DNA from: Herbaspirillum sp. SJZ107 | GTDB lineage: Bacteria; Pseudomonadota; Gammaproteobacteria; Burkholderiales; Burkholderiaceae_D | DNA: 64,000 nt | Assembly: GCF_006715485.1 (NCBI RefSeq) | Contig: NZ_VFNH01000001.1 | Location: 2,046,001 to 2,110,000, forward strand | Direction: 5' to 3' | Part shown: positions 19,289 through 28,849 of the stretch, piece by piece | How positions within the stretch are numbered: the first letter of the stretch is position 1 | Layout: the number at the start of each line of letters is the position of its first letter | Position numbers and translations under genes: made by a program | The notes under the pieces: model-generated | Seen by the model: the letters and a program-made list of their open reading frames with translations, nothing else | Database searches by the model: none | What the model was told of the DNA's origin: nothing

Positions 19289-20248
19289 ATGAAAAACTGG
19301 CTGAACCGATTGAAACCCCGCCCGGACGCTCCCGATGCCCCGGCTCAGCCGGCGGCGCCGGCCCCATCCCTCGACCCGGCCGGCGCCGGCATCGACGCCG
19401 CCTGGTACCAGTGGCTGACCGCTTCCGCGGCCACCGAGGTGCCGGACGACCTGATGCAGCGCATCCTCGACCAGGTGCGCACGCTCGCGCGCGACCCGGC
19501 CGCATCCGCACAGCTGGTGCCGCGCGTGCCCGAGGTGGTGCCCCAGCTGCTGCGCAGCCTGGGCGACGAGGATGCCTCCAGCAGCGAACTGGCGCGCCAG
19601 GTGGCCCAGGACGTTGTGCTGGTGGCCGAGGTGATCCGCGAAGCCAACAGCGCCTATTACCGCCCGATCACGCCGGTCAAGAATGCCGAAGCCGCGATCG
19701 TCATGCTCGGCCAGAACGGCCTGCGCATGCTGCTGGCGCGCATCGCCTTCCGCCCGATCGTCAACATGCAGGCCGAAGGCTTCGCCAAACGGGCCGCGCC
19801 GCGCATCTGGGACCAGTCGGTCAAGTGCGCGCTGGCCGCCAGCCTGATGGCGCCGGGCCTCACCGCCGGCGTGTTCGAGTCCTACCTCGCCGGCCTGATG
19901 CAGAACGTGGGCCTGATGGTCGCGCTGCGCCTGGCCGACCGCACCCACCCCGGCAGCGTCCCGGCCGACACGGGATTCGGCGCCGCCCTGCTGGCAGCGT
20001 CGCGCGAGATCTCGGCCGGCATCGCCACGCACTGGGATTTCCCGCCCGACGTGGCAGCCGCCATCGCCCGTGCCGGGGATCCGGGCGACGCCGTGCTGGC
20101 CCAGGCGCTGGCGCAGGGCGACCGCATCGCCAAGCTGCGCATGCTGGTGGATGCCCACGTCCTCGGCGAGGACGATCCGATGGTTGCCGACGGGCTGACC
20201 AGCTTCCAGCGCCGCTGCCTGGGCAAGCTGGAGAACGTGGAAACCTGA
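19289..20248 (+). CDS. HDOD-domain protein
   Basis: About 319-residue soluble protein built around an HDOD domain, a catalytically dead relative of HD phosphohydrolases found in bacterial signalling proteins. After a Pro/Ala-rich linker (residues 10-35) come helices with VPEVVPQLLRSLGDEDASSSELA and then VLVAEVIREANSAYYRP, EAAIVMLGQNGLRMLLARI and AGLMQNVGLMVAL, the usual HDOD landmarks. No metal-binding HD pair is seen where the active family would carry it, as expected. ATG at 19289 (MKNWLNRLKPRP) or 19277 are both possible with only a weak AAGA upstream. It is divergent from the GH2 gene and separate from the LprI-type gene. Confidence 0.8.
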   Translation: MKNWLNRLKPRPDAPDAPAQPAAPAPSLDPAGAGIDAAWYQWLTASAATEVPDDLMQRILDQVRTLARDPAASAQLVPRVPEVVPQLLRSLGDEDASSSELARQVAQDVVLVAEVIREANSAYYRPITPVKNAEAAIVMLGQNGLRMLLARIAFRPIVNMQAEGFAKRAAPRIWDQSVKCALAASLMAPGLTAGVFESYLAGLMQNVGLMVALRLADRTHPGSVPADTGFGAALLAASREISAGIATHWDFPPDVAAAIARAGDPGDAVLAQALAQGDRIAKLRMLVDAHVLGEDDPMVADGLTSFQRRCLGKLENVET

Positions 20249-20284
20249 GGCAGGTGCCGCACCCCCGTGAAAAAGTGCGTACAT

Positions 20285-20314
20285 TTGTGGCGCCCGCCTG
20301 GGCTAGGATATAAA
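20285..20314 (+). promoter_or_regulatory. Candidate sigma-70 promoter of the LprI-domain gene
   Basis: TTGTGG (20285-20290) and TATAAA (20309-20314) are separated by 18 bases. Transcription would start near 20321, giving a short leader before ATG 20339. Confidence 0.45.
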
Positions 20315-20338
20315 GCCTCTCCACCTTCCGGACACCCC

Positions 20339-21355
20339 ATGTACCGCTATCGGCAATCTTTCCTGGCCATCGTGGCCGCCTGCATCATGCTGCCGGCGGC
20401 CGCCGCTCCCTACCCGAACAGCGGCAGCTTCGGCGTGCCGTTCTCGAAGGACGAAGCCTGGTACCGCCAGTGCATGCGCGTCGAAAAACAGTCGCCGCCG
20501 AAGCCGGCCGCCAGCGCCCCGGCGGGCTGCGACGCGAGCGACCTGTATTACCGCAAGCGCAGCCAGGCCCTCACCTCGCAGGCGGAATGGGACCAGGTGC
20601 GCGCCTGCGCCGTGGCGCACGACGACCATGCCGTACTGATGATGCTGTACGCGAACGGTTTCGGCGTGCCGCGCAATACCGACAGCGCCATCCACCAGGC
20701 CTGCCAGGTCGACGCCGCCAAGGCCGAGATGGCAGGCCGCATCGAGCACCTGGCCAATTTGCCCGCCAACGCCGTGTTCGACCAGTGCGACGACATCACC
20801 AGTGGCCGCATGGGCACCGTCTGCGCGGCGATCCACGAGGACCAGAACGGGCGGGTGCGCAACGCCCGCCTCGAACGCATGGCTGCGGCTTTGCCGCCCC
20901 CGGCACGCGTGGCCTTCCAGCGGCTACAGGCGGCGGCTGGACGCTACGCCCTTGCCGCCGGCGCCGAGACCGACATGCAGGGCACGGCGGCGCCCTCGCT
21001 CGTGATCCAGCGCGAGGAAAAGATGCGCGAGCAGTTCATGCAGGCGGTGCTGGACGCCGCCAGCGGCAAGCTGCCCCCGGCGTCGCCCCAGGACGCGGCG
21101 GCGCGCGACCGTGAATTGAACGAGCTGTACCGCAAACTGATGGCGGCGCCCTCGCCGCAGGAAGGCTGGCCGGACCGCCTCGGCGATACCACGATCGAGC
21201 GCAAGGACGTGCGCACCGCCGAACGCGCCTGGATCGCCTACCGCGATGCCTTCACCGCCTTTGCGGGGCAACTGAAAGCCGATGCCAACGCCGTGAACAC
21301 ACTGCTGACCGGCCAGCGCATCGCCGCCCTGCGGTACACTGCACGCGGCCTTTAA
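20339..21355 (+). CDS. Secreted LprI-domain (DUF1311) protein
   Basis: 338-residue exported protein. ATG at 20339 gives a signal peptide (FLAIVAACIMLPAAAA). The middle has a Sel1-like stretch (AVLMMLYANGFGVPRNTDSA) and several Cys that could form periplasmic disulfides. The C-terminal 110 residues match the LprI-type domain: LNELYRKLMAAPS, then KDVRTAERAWIAYRDAF, the signature W-x-x-YRDA helix. Mycobacterial LprI is a lysozyme inhibitor, but most proteins with this domain have no known role. It converges with garD 4 bases downstream and is probably transcribed alone. Confidence 0.82.
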   Translation: MYRYRQSFLAIVAACIMLPAAAAPYPNSGSFGVPFSKDEAWYRQCMRVEKQSPPKPAASAPAGCDASDLYYRKRSQALTSQAEWDQVRACAVAHDDHAVLMMLYANGFGVPRNTDSAIHQACQVDAAKAEMAGRIEHLANLPANAVFDQCDDITSGRMGTVCAAIHEDQNGRVRNARLERMAAALPPPARVAFQRLQAAAGRYALAAGAETDMQGTAAPSLVIQREEKMREQFMQAVLDAASGKLPPASPQDAAARDRELNELYRKLMAAPSPQEGWPDRLGDTTIERKDVRTAERAWIAYRDAFTAFAGQLKADANAVNTLLTGQRIAALRYTARGL

Positions 21356-21359
21356 AGCC

Positions 21360-22904
21360 TCAGGTGACCGGCGCCGGATTGAACAGCACCAGCGCATTGT
21401 GCAGCTTCCACTGCTCGGCCCAGGTCTTGCGGCCGCTGGCGACGTCCAGCATCAGGCGGAACAGTTCCCAGCCGGTCTCCTCGATCGTCGCTTCGCCGGT
21501 GGCGATGCGGCCGGCGTCCACGTCCATCAGGTCGTGCCAGCGCGCCGCCAGTTCGCTGCGGGTGGCCACCTTGATCACCGGGACCGCCGCCAGGCCGTAG
21601 GGCGTGCCGCGCCCGGTGGTGAATACGTGCAGGTTCATGCCGGCCGCCATCTGCAGCGTGCCGCAGATGAAATCGCTGGCCGGCGTGGCAGCGTAGATCA
21701 GGCCCTTCTGCCGCAGCTTCTCGCCCGGCGCCAGCACCCCGGCGATCGGAGACGAGCCGGATTTCACGATCGACCCCATCGCCTTCTCGACGATGTTCGA
21801 CAGGCCGCCCTTCTTGTTGCCGGGCGTGGTGTTGGCACTGCGGTCGACGCCGCCGCGCTGCAGGTAATCGTCGTACCACGCCATCTCGCGGATCATCGCC
21901 GCGGCCACGGCCGGCGTTGCGGCGCGTGCCGTCAGCTGGGCGATGCCGTCGCGCACCTCGGTCGTTTCCGAGAACATCACGGCGGCGCCGGCCCGCACCA
22001 ACAAGTCGGTGGCGAAGCCGACCGCCGGGTTGGCGGTGACGCCGGAAAAGGCATCGCTGCCGCCGCACTGCACGCCGACGACCAGCTCGGAAGCCGGACA
22101 GGTCTCGCGGCGGCGCGCGTTCAGCACTTTCAGTTTGTCGGCGGCGGTGCCCATGATCGCATCGATCATCGACTGGAAGCCGGCGTGGCCGGCATCCTGC
22201 AGGCACACGTGCGCCGGCCCGGCATCGCCGAGGATCGGGATCGAACCCTTGGGAAACAGGCGCGCCGGCTGCAGCTTTTCGCAACCGAGGCTGACCACCA
22301 TCGGCTGGCCGCCGAAGTTCGGGTTCAGCGCCAGGTTGCGCACGGTGCGGATCGGGATCTCGGCGCCGGGCGCGTCGATCGCGACGCCGCAGCCGTAGCT
22401 GTGTTCGAGCGCGACCACGTCGTCGACGTTGGGGTACTTCGGCAGCAGCTCGGCCTTGATGCGCCTGACCGCGTGCTCGACCACGCCGGCCACGCATTGC
22501 ACGGTGGTGGTGATCGCCAGGATGTTGCGGGTGCCGACGCTGCCGTCCGGATTGCGGTAGCCTTCGAAGGTAAAGCCTTCCAGTGGCGCCGGTGCTGCGC
22601 CGACGCGCGTGGACACCGGCAGCGCGTCCAGTCCGCGCGCCGCCGGCATTGCCAGCAGCGTCTCGGCGACCCAGCTGCCGGCCGGTATCGGCGCCAGTGC
22701 GTAACCGATGGCGACGTCGTAGCGCACCACCGCGTCGCCCTCGGGCAGGTCGGCGAGTGCCACCTTGTGCCCCTGCGGCACGTGCTCGCGCAGTACCAGC
22801 CCGTCCGCCAGGCGTGCGCCGGCGGCCAGTCCGCCGTCGTTGACGACGATGGCGACGTTATCGTTCGGATGCATGCGGATGGTGCGCGGGGCGTCGGGTC
22901 GCAT
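21360..22904 (-). CDS. garD: Galactarate dehydratase
   Basis: 514-residue cytosolic enzyme (EC 4.2.1.42) that dehydrates galactarate (meso-galactaric acid) to 5-dehydro-4-deoxy-D-glucarate. It aligns from memory with E. coli GarD nearly end to end: [11 protein letters not shown] and [11 protein letters not shown] in the SAF-like N-terminal domain, then [71 protein letters not shown] and the exact C-terminus FNPAPVT. Conserved Cys in the YGCG, LGCE and QCGGSD motifs are consistent with the metal site of this family. ATG at 22904 has GAGAC upstream and is preferred over 22934/22937, which lie inside the operator-like element. It is divergent from the GntR gene. Confidence 0.93.
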   Translation of the reverse strand: MRPDAPRTIRMHPNDNVAIVVNDGGLAAGARLADGLVLREHVPQGHKVALADLPEGDAVVRYDVAIGYALAPIPAGSWVAETLLAMPAARGLDALPVSTRVGAAPAPLEGFTFEGYRNPDGSVGTRNILAITTTVQCVAGVVEHAVRRIKAELLPKYPNVDDVVALEHSYGCGVAIDAPGAEIPIRTVRNLALNPNFGGQPMVVSLGCEKLQPARLFPKGSIPILGDAGPAHVCLQDAGHAGFQSMIDAIMGTAADKLKVLNARRRETCPASELVVGVQCGGSDAFSGVTANPAVGFATDLLVRAGAAVMFSETTEVRDGIAQLTARAATPAVAAAMIREMAWYDDYLQRGGVDRSANTTPGNKKGGLSNIVEKAMGSIVKSGSSPIAGVLAPGEKLRQKGLIYAATPASDFICGTLQMAAGMNLHVFTTGRGTPYGLAAVPVIKVATRSELAARWHDLMDVDAGRIATGEATIEETGWELFRLMLDVASGRKTWAEQWKLHNALVLFNPAPVT

Positions 22905-22921
22905 CAGGGTCTCGCTACAAT

Positions 22922-22943
22922 AGTCGTCAGACATCATATCACG
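22922..22943. promoter_or_regulatory. Operator-like site at the garD/gntR divergent promoter
   Basis: Contains the 16-mer GTCGTCAGACATCATA (22923-22938), which differs at one base from the site upstream of gudD (31141-31156). On the garD strand it overlaps a possible -10 element (TATGAT, 22939-22934). The embedded FadR-type GntR regulator is the obvious candidate ligand. Confidence 0.65.
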
Positions 22944-22966
22944 AGGTCCATGGTGGGGATCGTGGG

Positions 22967-22972
22967 TATAAT
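22967..22972 (+). promoter_or_regulatory. Candidate -10 element of the gntR gene
   Basis: Perfect TATAAT, 35 bases before ATG 23008, with no convincing -35 hexamer at 16-18 bases. The operator-like site at 22922-22943 would lie just upstream of the polymerase footprint. Confidence 0.4.
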
Positions 22973-23007
22973 AAGACTCGTCAACCTGTCTTTCATCCAA
23001 CCGACCC

Positions 23008-23778
23008 ATGAGCTCGACCGCCGCCCCTGCCGCCGCCGGCCCCAACACCGCGCCTGCCGGCCGCAAGAAACACCGCAACCTCGCGCAGGGCGTGGTCGAG
23101 GACATCAACGACCGTATCCGCCAGTCGCTGCTGAAGCCCGGCGACAAGCTGCCGACCGAGTCGGCGATCATGGAACAATACGGCGTCAGCCGCACCGTGG
23201 TGCGCGAGGCGATCTCGCACCTGCAGGCCTCGGGCGCAGTGCAGACCCGGCACGGCATCGGCACCTTCGTGCTGGAACGGCCGGCGGGCGCGCTCGGCAT
23301 CGACACCGACAGCATCGTCACCGTGCGCGACGTGCTGGCGATCCTGGAACTGCGCATCAGCATGGAAACCGAGGCCGCCTGGCTGGCGGCGTCGCGCCGC
23401 AGCGACGAACAGGCGGCCGAACTGGGCGAAGCGCTGGCCGACATGGGGCGCGCGCTGGCGTCCGGCACCACCTCGGTGGAAGCCGACGTCCGTTTCCACC
23501 GCCTGGTCGCCGAAGCCACCGGCAACCGCTATTTCGTCGAGATGCTGGGCCAGCTCGGCAACACCCTGATCCCGCGCGCGCGCCTGAACACGCCCGGCCT
23601 GGAGCCGGAGCGGCCGGGCGACTACCTCGAGCGCGTCAACCGCGAACACGAGGATATCTACAACGCCATCCTGCGCAAGGACCCGGAAGCGGCGCGCGCC
23701 GCCATGCGCACCCACCTCTCCAACAGCCGCGAACGCCTGCGCCAGACCCAGCAGCGCCTGGAAGCGTCGCTCGGCTGA
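23008..23778 (+). CDS. GntR-family (FadR subfamily) transcriptional regulator of uronate/aldarate genes
   Basis: 256-residue DNA-binding regulator. The N-terminal winged helix (about 25-90) shows [27 protein letters not shown] helices, then [20 protein letters not shown] and the wing TRHGIGTFV. The all-helical FCD effector domain (about 105-240) has the metal/ligand residues expected of the subfamily: Asp and His in [15 protein letters not shown] and His in [11 protein letters not shown]. FadR-subfamily members bound to sugar acids control uronate and aldarate genes. Lying inside the cluster, between garD and kdgD and near three similar operator-like sites, this is most likely its local repressor, with an aldarate or the KDG-type intermediate as inducer. 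That ligand assignment is inference. Confidence 0.9.
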   Translation: MSSTAAPAAAGPNTAPAGRKKHRNLAQGVVEDINDRIRQSLLKPGDKLPTESAIMEQYGVSRTVVREAISHLQASGAVQTRHGIGTFVLERPAGALGIDTDSIVTVRDVLAILELRISMETEAAWLAASRRSDEQAAELGEALADMGRALASGTTSVEADVRFHRLVAEATGNRYFVEMLGQLGNTLIPRARLNTPGLEPERPGDYLERVNREHEDIYNAILRKDPEAARAAMRTHLSNSRERLRQTQQRLEASLG

Positions 23779-23823
23779 GCCTGCCTGCCGCCGGTCCGGC
23801 AACGGGCCAGGCAAAGTATTTGG

Positions 23824-23862
23824 TTGCGGAGTTCGATTTTCAGTTGTACGATGACATACAAC
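23824..23862 (+). promoter_or_regulatory. kdgD promoter with overlapping operator palindrome
   Basis: TTGCGG (23824-23829) and TACGAT (23847-23852) are spaced 17 bases apart. The palindrome GTTGTA-N8-TACAAC (23843-23862) covers the -10 and the predicted start site near 23859. Its half GTTGTAYGATG also occurs in the gudD site. Repressor binding here should block open-complex formation. Confidence 0.65.
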
Positions 23863-23913
23863 TTAGCTTCGACATCACCCACTGCCGTTCACGACCATCT
23901 GGAGACGCACGCA

Positions 23914-24825
23914 ATGAATCCGCAAGAGCTGAAACAAGTATTGTCCTCGGGCCTGTTGTCCTTCCCGATCACCGACTTCGACGCCGAGGGCAACTTCCGT
24001 CCCGGCACCTATGCGGAGCGCCTCGAATGGCTGGCGCCCTACGGTGCGACCGCCCTGTTCGCGGCCGGCGGCACCGGTGAATTCTTCTCGCTGACCCACG
24101 AGGAATACTCGAGCGTGATCAAGACCGCGGTCGATACCTGCGCCGGCAAGGTGCCGATCCTGGCCGGCGCCGGCGGTCCGACCCGCGCCGCGATCAAGTT
24201 TGCCCAGGAAGCCGAGCGTCTCGGCGCCAAGGGCATCCTGCTGCTGCCGCACTACCTGACAGAAGCCAGCCAGGATGGCCTGATCGCGCACGTGGAAGCC
24301 GTCTGCAACGCGACCAGTATCGGCGTCGTGGTCTACAACCGCGCCCAGTGCCGCTTGAGCCCGCAGTCGCTGGAAAAGCTGGCCGACCGCTGCCCGAACC
24401 TGATCGGCTTCAAGGACGGCCTGGGCGACATCGAACTGATGATGCAGATCTGGCGCCGCATGGGCGACCGTTTCAGCTACCTGGGCGGCCTGCCGACCGC
24501 CGAGGTGTATGCCGCCGCCTATAAAGCACTGGGCGTGCCGGTGTATTCGTCGGCGGTCTTCAACTTCATGCCGAAGCTGGCCATGGACTTCTACCACGCG
24601 ATCGCCAGCGACGACCACGCCGCCCAGAACCGCATGCTGGACCAGTTCTTCCTGCCTTACCTCGAAATCCGCAACCGCAAGCCTGGCTACGCGGTCAGCA
24701 TCGTCAAGGCCGGCGCCCGCCTGGCCGGCCACGACGGCGGCCCGGTGCGCGCACCGCTGACCGACCTGACCCCGGAAGAATGCGACATGCTGCACAAGCT
24801 GATGGTCGCCCAGGGCGCGCAGTAA
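23914..24825 (+). CDS. kdgD: 5-dehydro-4-deoxyglucarate dehydratase
   Basis: 303-residue cytosolic class I enzyme (EC 4.2.1.41) of the dihydrodipicolinate synthase superfamily. It dehydrates and decarboxylates 5-dehydro-4-deoxy-D-glucarate to 2-oxoglutarate semialdehyde. ATG at 23914 follows GGAGA with 8-base spacing. Family motifs are clear: [48 protein letters not shown] and VVVYNRAQ. The Schiff-base Lys in [11 protein letters not shown] is at about residue 167. It accepts the shared product of GarD and GudD. The semialdehyde dehydrogenase gene follows 39 bases downstream, so the two are likely cotranscribed from the operator-controlled promoter. Confidence 0.95.
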   Translation: MNPQELKQVLSSGLLSFPITDFDAEGNFRPGTYAERLEWLAPYGATALFAAGGTGEFFSLTHEEYSSVIKTAVDTCAGKVPILAGAGGPTRAAIKFAQEAERLGAKGILLLPHYLTEASQDGLIAHVEAVCNATSIGVVVYNRAQCRLSPQSLEKLADRCPNLIGFKDGLGDIELMMQIWRRMGDRFSYLGGLPTAEVYAAAYKALGVPVYSSAVFNFMPKLAMDFYHAIASDDHAAQNRMLDQFFLPYLEIRNRKPGYAVSIVKAGARLAGHDGGPVRAPLTDLTPEECDMLHKLMVAQGAQ

Positions 24826-24864
24826 GCGGCAGCCGGCAACCATATAACCGATAAAGGAGACACC

Positions 24865-26457
24865 ATGTCCATCCAGGGTGAAATGATCATCGGCCAGCGC
24901 ATCGTGCGCGGCAGCGCCGGCGCCGTGCGCGCCTTCAACCCCGCCACCCGCCAGCAGCTCGACCCCGAGTTCGGCCTGGCGAACGGCGACGACGTCGAGG
25001 CGGCGTGCGCGCTGGCCGAAGACGCCTTCGACGCCTACCGCGACATCGAGCCCGAGCAGCGCGCGCGCTTCCTGGAAGCGATCGCCGACGAGATCGTGGC
25101 CATCGGCGGACTGCTCATCGAGCGCGCCTCGCAGGAATCCGGCCTGCCGGCCGCGCGCCTGGAAGGCGAGCGCGGACGCACCGTCAACCAGCTGCGCCTG
25201 TTCGCCAAGGTGGTACGCGACGGCTACTGGCAGGAAGCGACCCTGGATTCGGCCCTGCCCCAGCGCACCCCGCCGCGTGCCGACCTGCGCATGCGCAAGG
25301 TGCCGCTCGGTCCGGTCGTGGTGTTCGGCGCCTCGAACTTCCCGCTGGCGTTCTCGGTGGCCGGTGGCGACACCGCGTCGGCGCTGGCCGCCGGTTGCCC
25401 GGTGATCGTCAAGGCGCACAGCGCCCACCTGGGCACCTCGGAACTGGTCGGCAAGGCGGTGCAGCGCGCAGCGGCCGCGACCGGCATGCCCGAGGGCGTG
25501 TTCTCGATGCTGATCGGCGAGGGCCGACAGGTCGGCCAGAAGCTGGCAGCCCACCCGACCATCAAGGCGATCGGCTTCACCGGCTCGCGCGCCGGCGGCC
25601 TGGCCCTGGTGCAGACCGCGGCCGGCCGCAAGGAACCGATCCCGGTATATGCCGAGATGAGCAGCATCAACCCGATGTTCATGCTGCCAGGCGCGCTCGC
25701 CGCGGGCGGAGCAAAACTGGCGTCCGGCTTCGTCGATTCGCTGACGCTGGGCGTGGGCCAGTTCTGTACCAACCCGGGCCTGGTGATCGGCCTGGCCGGC
25801 GCACAGTTCGATGCCTTTGCGGCGTCCGCCGCCGAAGCGCTGGCCGCCAAGGGCGCCGGCACCATGCTCACCGCCGGCATCCACAAAGCCTACACGGATG
25901 CGATCGAGAAGCGCACCGGTATCAACGGCTTGACCCTGGTCGGCCAGGGCAGCGCCGAAGGCAGCGGCTGCGCCGCCCAGGCTGCGCTGTACCGCTGCGA
26001 CGCCGCCACCTACCTGGCCACGCCGGCGCTGGAAGAGGAGATCTTCGGCCCGGCCTCGATCCTGATCGCCTGCCGCGACGAGGCCGAGCTGCTGGCCGTG
26101 GCCCGCCACCTCGAGGGCCAGCTGACCGCCACCGTGCACGCCACCGCGGATGACCGTCCGCTGGCCGCCAGCCTGCTGCCGACGCTGGAGCGCAAGGCCG
26201 GCCGCATCCTGTTCAACGGCTTCCCGACCGGCGTCGAAGTGTCGCATGCGATGGTCCACGGCGGCCCGTTCCCGGCCACCTCGGACAGCCGCTCGACCTC
26301 GGTCGGCGCTACCGCCATCGAGCGCTTCCTGCGCCCGGTGTGCTACCAGGACGTCCCGAGCGAACTGCTGCCGCCGGCGCTGCGCGACGACAATCCGCTG
26401 AAGCTGGCGCGCATCGTCGACGGTACGCTGCAGACGGCGCCGCAGTCCGCTCAGTAA
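24865..26457 (+). CDS. 2,5-dioxovalerate (alpha-ketoglutaric semialdehyde) dehydrogenase
   Basis: 530-residue NAD(P)-dependent aldehyde dehydrogenase (EC 1.2.1.26) that oxidises 2-oxoglutarate semialdehyde to 2-oxoglutarate, feeding the TCA cycle. AAAGGAGA lies 6 bases upstream of the ATG. The sequence follows the atypical type III KGSADH group: VFGASNFPLAFSVAGGDTAS, then VIVKAHSAHLGTSELVG, IGFTGSRAGG (cofactor region), AEMSSINPMF with the catalytic-region Glu, and GQFCTNPGLV with the nucleophilic Cys at residue 301. It is longer than ordinary aldehyde dehydrogenases, as usual for this group. It is the terminal enzyme of the pathway in this cluster. Confidence 0.93.
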   Translation: MSIQGEMIIGQRIVRGSAGAVRAFNPATRQQLDPEFGLANGDDVEAACALAEDAFDAYRDIEPEQRARFLEAIADEIVAIGGLLIERASQESGLPAARLEGERGRTVNQLRLFAKVVRDGYWQEATLDSALPQRTPPRADLRMRKVPLGPVVVFGASNFPLAFSVAGGDTASALAAGCPVIVKAHSAHLGTSELVGKAVQRAAAATGMPEGVFSMLIGEGRQVGQKLAAHPTIKAIGFTGSRAGGLALVQTAAGRKEPIPVYAEMSSINPMFMLPGALAAGGAKLASGFVDSLTLGVGQFCTNPGLVIGLAGAQFDAFAASAAEALAAKGAGTMLTAGIHKAYTDAIEKRTGINGLTLVGQGSAEGSGCAAQAALYRCDAATYLATPALEEEIFGPASILIACRDEAELLAVARHLEGQLTATVHATADDRPLAASLLPTLERKAGRILFNGFPTGVEVSHAMVHGGPFPATSDSRSTSVGATAIERFLRPVCYQDVPSELLPPALRDDNPLKLARIVDGTLQTAPQSAQ

Positions 26458-26466
26458 GCAGCAAAC

Positions 26467-26512
26467 GGGCCGCCGCGGCGGCCCCGGCCCCGGCTGGCGT
26501 GAGACACCAGCC
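26467..26512 (+). other. Two tandem hairpins between the dehydrogenase and transporter genes
   Basis: GGGCCGCC-GCGGCGGCCC (26467-26484) is a perfect 18-base palindrome. GGCTGG (26492-26497) pairs with CCAGCC (26507-26512). No T-run follows, so an mRNA-processing or stabilising role is more likely than full termination. Confidence 0.5.
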
Positions 26513-26556
26513 ACCGAGTGAAGCATGTCAGTACCAACATCCACATACATCTGACC

Positions 26557-27957
26557 ATGACCCGGACCAACGCTATCGGCAAATACAGGTGGACCATCTG
26601 CGGCCTGCTGTTCTTCGCCACCACCATCAACTACCTCGACCGGCAAGTCCTGAGCTTGCTGGCGCCGGCCCTGTCGAAGGAATTCGGCTGGTCCAACTCC
26701 GACTACGCCGACATCGCGGCGGCCTTCCAGTTCATCTACGCGATCGCACTGCTGTTCGTCGGCCGCGTGGTCGACCGCCTCGGCACCAAGCTGTCCTATC
26801 ACCTGGCGATCGCGGTATGGTCGCTGGGAGCGATCGCCCACGCTTACTCGATCTGGGTCGGCGAAGCCGTCAACACCGTGTTCGCGGCGCTCGGCCTGGC
26901 GGCGGTGCCGGTGTCGGTGGCCGGCTTCATCGTCGCGCGTGCCATCCTCGCCATCGGCGAAGCCGGCAACTTCCCGGCCGCGATCAAGGCGACTGCCGAG
27001 TACTTCCCGCGCGCCGAGCGTTCGTTCGCGACCGGCATCTTCAATTCCGGCGCCAACATCGGCGCGATCCTGGCACCGCTGACGGTGCCGATCATCGCCG
27101 CAGTCTGGGGCTGGCAGACGGCCTTCATCTGGATTGGCGCGATCGGCTTCCTGTGGATGATCTTCTGGGCCGTCTTCTTCGACGAGCCGGCCAGGCAGCG
27201 GCGCCTCGGCAAGGCAGAACTGGCCTACATCCAGGCCGACGTCGAAGCGCCGCGCAGCCACGTCCCGGCCGAGGCCGAAGCGCCGCTGCGCAAGGCCGGC
27301 TGGATGGAACTGCTGTCGATGCGCCAGACCTGGGCCTTCGCACTGGGTAAATTCCTGACCGACGGCGTGTGGTGGTTCTTCCTGTTCTGGCTGCCGAAAT
27401 ACCTGTCCGCGACCTACGACATCGCACCGACCGCGATGGCGCTGCCGCTGACGGTCCTGTACAGCATGACGATGGTCGGTTCGATCGCCGGCGGCTGGCT
27501 GCCCACGATGTTCATCCGGCGCGGCGACAGCGTGTTCGAGGCGCGCATGAAAGCCATGCTGCGCATCGCCTTCTTCCCGCTGGTGGTGCTGCTGGCCCAG
27601 CCGCTGGGCGGCATCAGCTACTGGATCCCGGTGATCCTGATCGGCATCGGCGCCTCGGCCCATCAGGCCTGGTCGGCCAACCTGCTGACCACCGCGTCCG
27701 ACCTGTTCCCCAAGCATAACGTGGGCTCGGTGGTCGGCATCGGCGGCCTGCTGGGCGGTATCGGCGGCGTGCTGGTGACCAAGGCCGGCGGCCGCCTGTT
27801 CGACTACTACGGTGCGCTCGGCCAGATCCAGACCGGCTACATGATCATGTTCAGCTTCTGCGCGCTGGCCTACCTGGTCGCATGGGGCATCATGAAGCTC
27901 CTGATCCCGGCGGCCAAGGTGCCGCCGCTGCCCGCGGAGCTGGCGAATGCAACCTGA
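26557..27957 (+). CDS. MFS hexuronate/aldarate transporter (ExuT/GudP-like, ACS family)
   Basis: 466-residue inner-membrane secondary transporter of the anion:cation symporter branch of the major facilitator superfamily, expected to import galacturonate, glucuronate or an aldarate with protons. Family marks include TTINYLDRQVLSLLAP in TM1, FVGRVVDRLGTK after TM2, ARAILAIGEAGNFPAAIK with its Gly-rich TM4/5 motif, and ATGIFNSGANIGAILAP. About twelve hydrophobic segments are visible. ATG at 26557 is the first in-frame ATG. A GTG at 26518 would add an unlikely hydrophilic leader. No strong Shine-Dalgarno sequence is seen. The stop overlaps the lactonase start by 11 bases, suggesting translational coupling. 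Confidence 0.9.
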   Translation: MTRTNAIGKYRWTICGLLFFATTINYLDRQVLSLLAPALSKEFGWSNSDYADIAAAFQFIYAIALLFVGRVVDRLGTKLSYHLAIAVWSLGAIAHAYSIWVGEAVNTVFAALGLAAVPVSVAGFIVARAILAIGEAGNFPAAIKATAEYFPRAERSFATGIFNSGANIGAILAPLTVPIIAAVWGWQTAFIWIGAIGFLWMIFWAVFFDEPARQRRLGKAELAYIQADVEAPRSHVPAEAEAPLRKAGWMELLSMRQTWAFALGKFLTDGVWWFFLFWLPKYLSATYDIAPTAMALPLTVLYSMTMVGSIAGGWLPTMFIRRGDSVFEARMKAMLRIAFFPLVVLLAQPLGGISYWIPVILIGIGASAHQAWSANLLTTASDLFPKHNVGSVVGIGGLLGGIGGVLVTKAGGRLFDYYGALGQIQTGYMIMFSFCALAYLVAWGIMKLLIPAAKVPPLPAELANAT

Positions 27958-28840
27958 CGTCCGGCGTGTCGATGCGCCGGCCTGCCAGGTCGGCGAGAGT
28001 CCGGTCTGGCATGCCGGCGAAGGGGCCTGGTACTGGACCGACATCCCGGCGCGCACCGTGTGGCGCCTGGATGCCGCCAGCGGCCGCGTCGCCAGCTGGG
28101 CCATGCCGGAAATGGTGGCCTGCATGGCGCCGCGCGCGGCCGGCGGCCTGGTGGCCGGCATGGAGAGCGGCATCTTCCGGCTCGTGCTGCAGGCTGGCGG
28201 CGAGGTCGTCGCCGAACGCCTGGCCGCACCACCGGCGGCCGAGCTCACGGCCGGCATGCGCTTCAATGACGGCCGCTGCGACCGCCAGGGCCGCTTCTGG
28301 AGCGGCACCATGTTCATGGACATGGCGGCCGCCCGCGCCGACGGCCGCCTGTACCGCTACGATGAGCAGGGCCTGTCGCAGCCGCTGGTGGACGGGCTAT
28401 TGACCCAGAACGGCCTGGCCTGGTCGCCGGACGGGCGCACCATGTACCTGTCCGACTCGCACCCGCAGCGCCAGCTGGTCTGGGCCTTCGACTACGACAT
28501 CGACGACGGCGTGCCCTCGAACCGGCGCCTGTTCGTCGACATGAACCATTATCCCGGCCGGCCGGACGGCGCCACGGTCGACGCCGACGGCTGCTACTGG
28601 CTGGCCGCCAACGACGCCGGCCTGCTGCTGCGCTTCACGCCCGACGGCCGGCTCGAGCGCCGCATCGCGCTGCCGATGGCCAAGCCCTCGATGCCCTGCT
28701 TCGGCGGCGCCGGGCTCGATACGCTGCTGGTGACCTCGATCAACCCGGCGCATCCGGACCAGCCGGATGCCGCGGCCGGGGCCACGGTAATCCTGCTGGC
28801 GGGCGTACAGGGCCTGCCCGAAACTCCCTTTGCTTTTTAA
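27947..28840 (+). CDS. SMP-30/gluconolactonase-family lactonase
   Basis: 297-residue six-bladed beta-propeller hydrolase. The metal-site Glu lies in QVGESPVWH near the N-terminus; the ligands Asn and Asp are expected in MRFNDGRCDRQG, LTQNGLAWSPDG and RPDGATVDADG, all visible here. Family enzymes open sugar lactones. In this setting the substrate is probably the aldarolactone released by uronate dehydrogenase, yielding galactarate or glucarate for GarD and GudD. The start overlaps the transporter stop by 11 bases and uronate dehydrogenase follows 9 bases after the stop, an obvious operon arrangement. Substrate assignment is by context. Confidence 0.9.
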   Translation: MQPDVRRVDAPACQVGESPVWHAGEGAWYWTDIPARTVWRLDAASGRVASWAMPEMVACMAPRAAGGLVAGMESGIFRLVLQAGGEVVAERLAAPPAAELTAGMRFNDGRCDRQGRFWSGTMFMDMAAARADGRLYRYDEQGLSQPLVDGLLTQNGLAWSPDGRTMYLSDSHPQRQLVWAFDYDIDDGVPSNRRLFVDMNHYPGRPDGATVDADGCYWLAANDAGLLLRFTPDGRLERRIALPMAKPSMPCFGGAGLDTLLVTSINPAHPDQPDAAAGATVILLAGVQGLPETPFAF

Positions 28841-28849
28841 TTCGTGATC

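Noticed and set aside
22905..23525. Extension of garD to 23525
   Set aside because: It would run through the divergent promoter, the operator and most of the gntR coding sequence. The GarD-like N-terminus begins near 22904.
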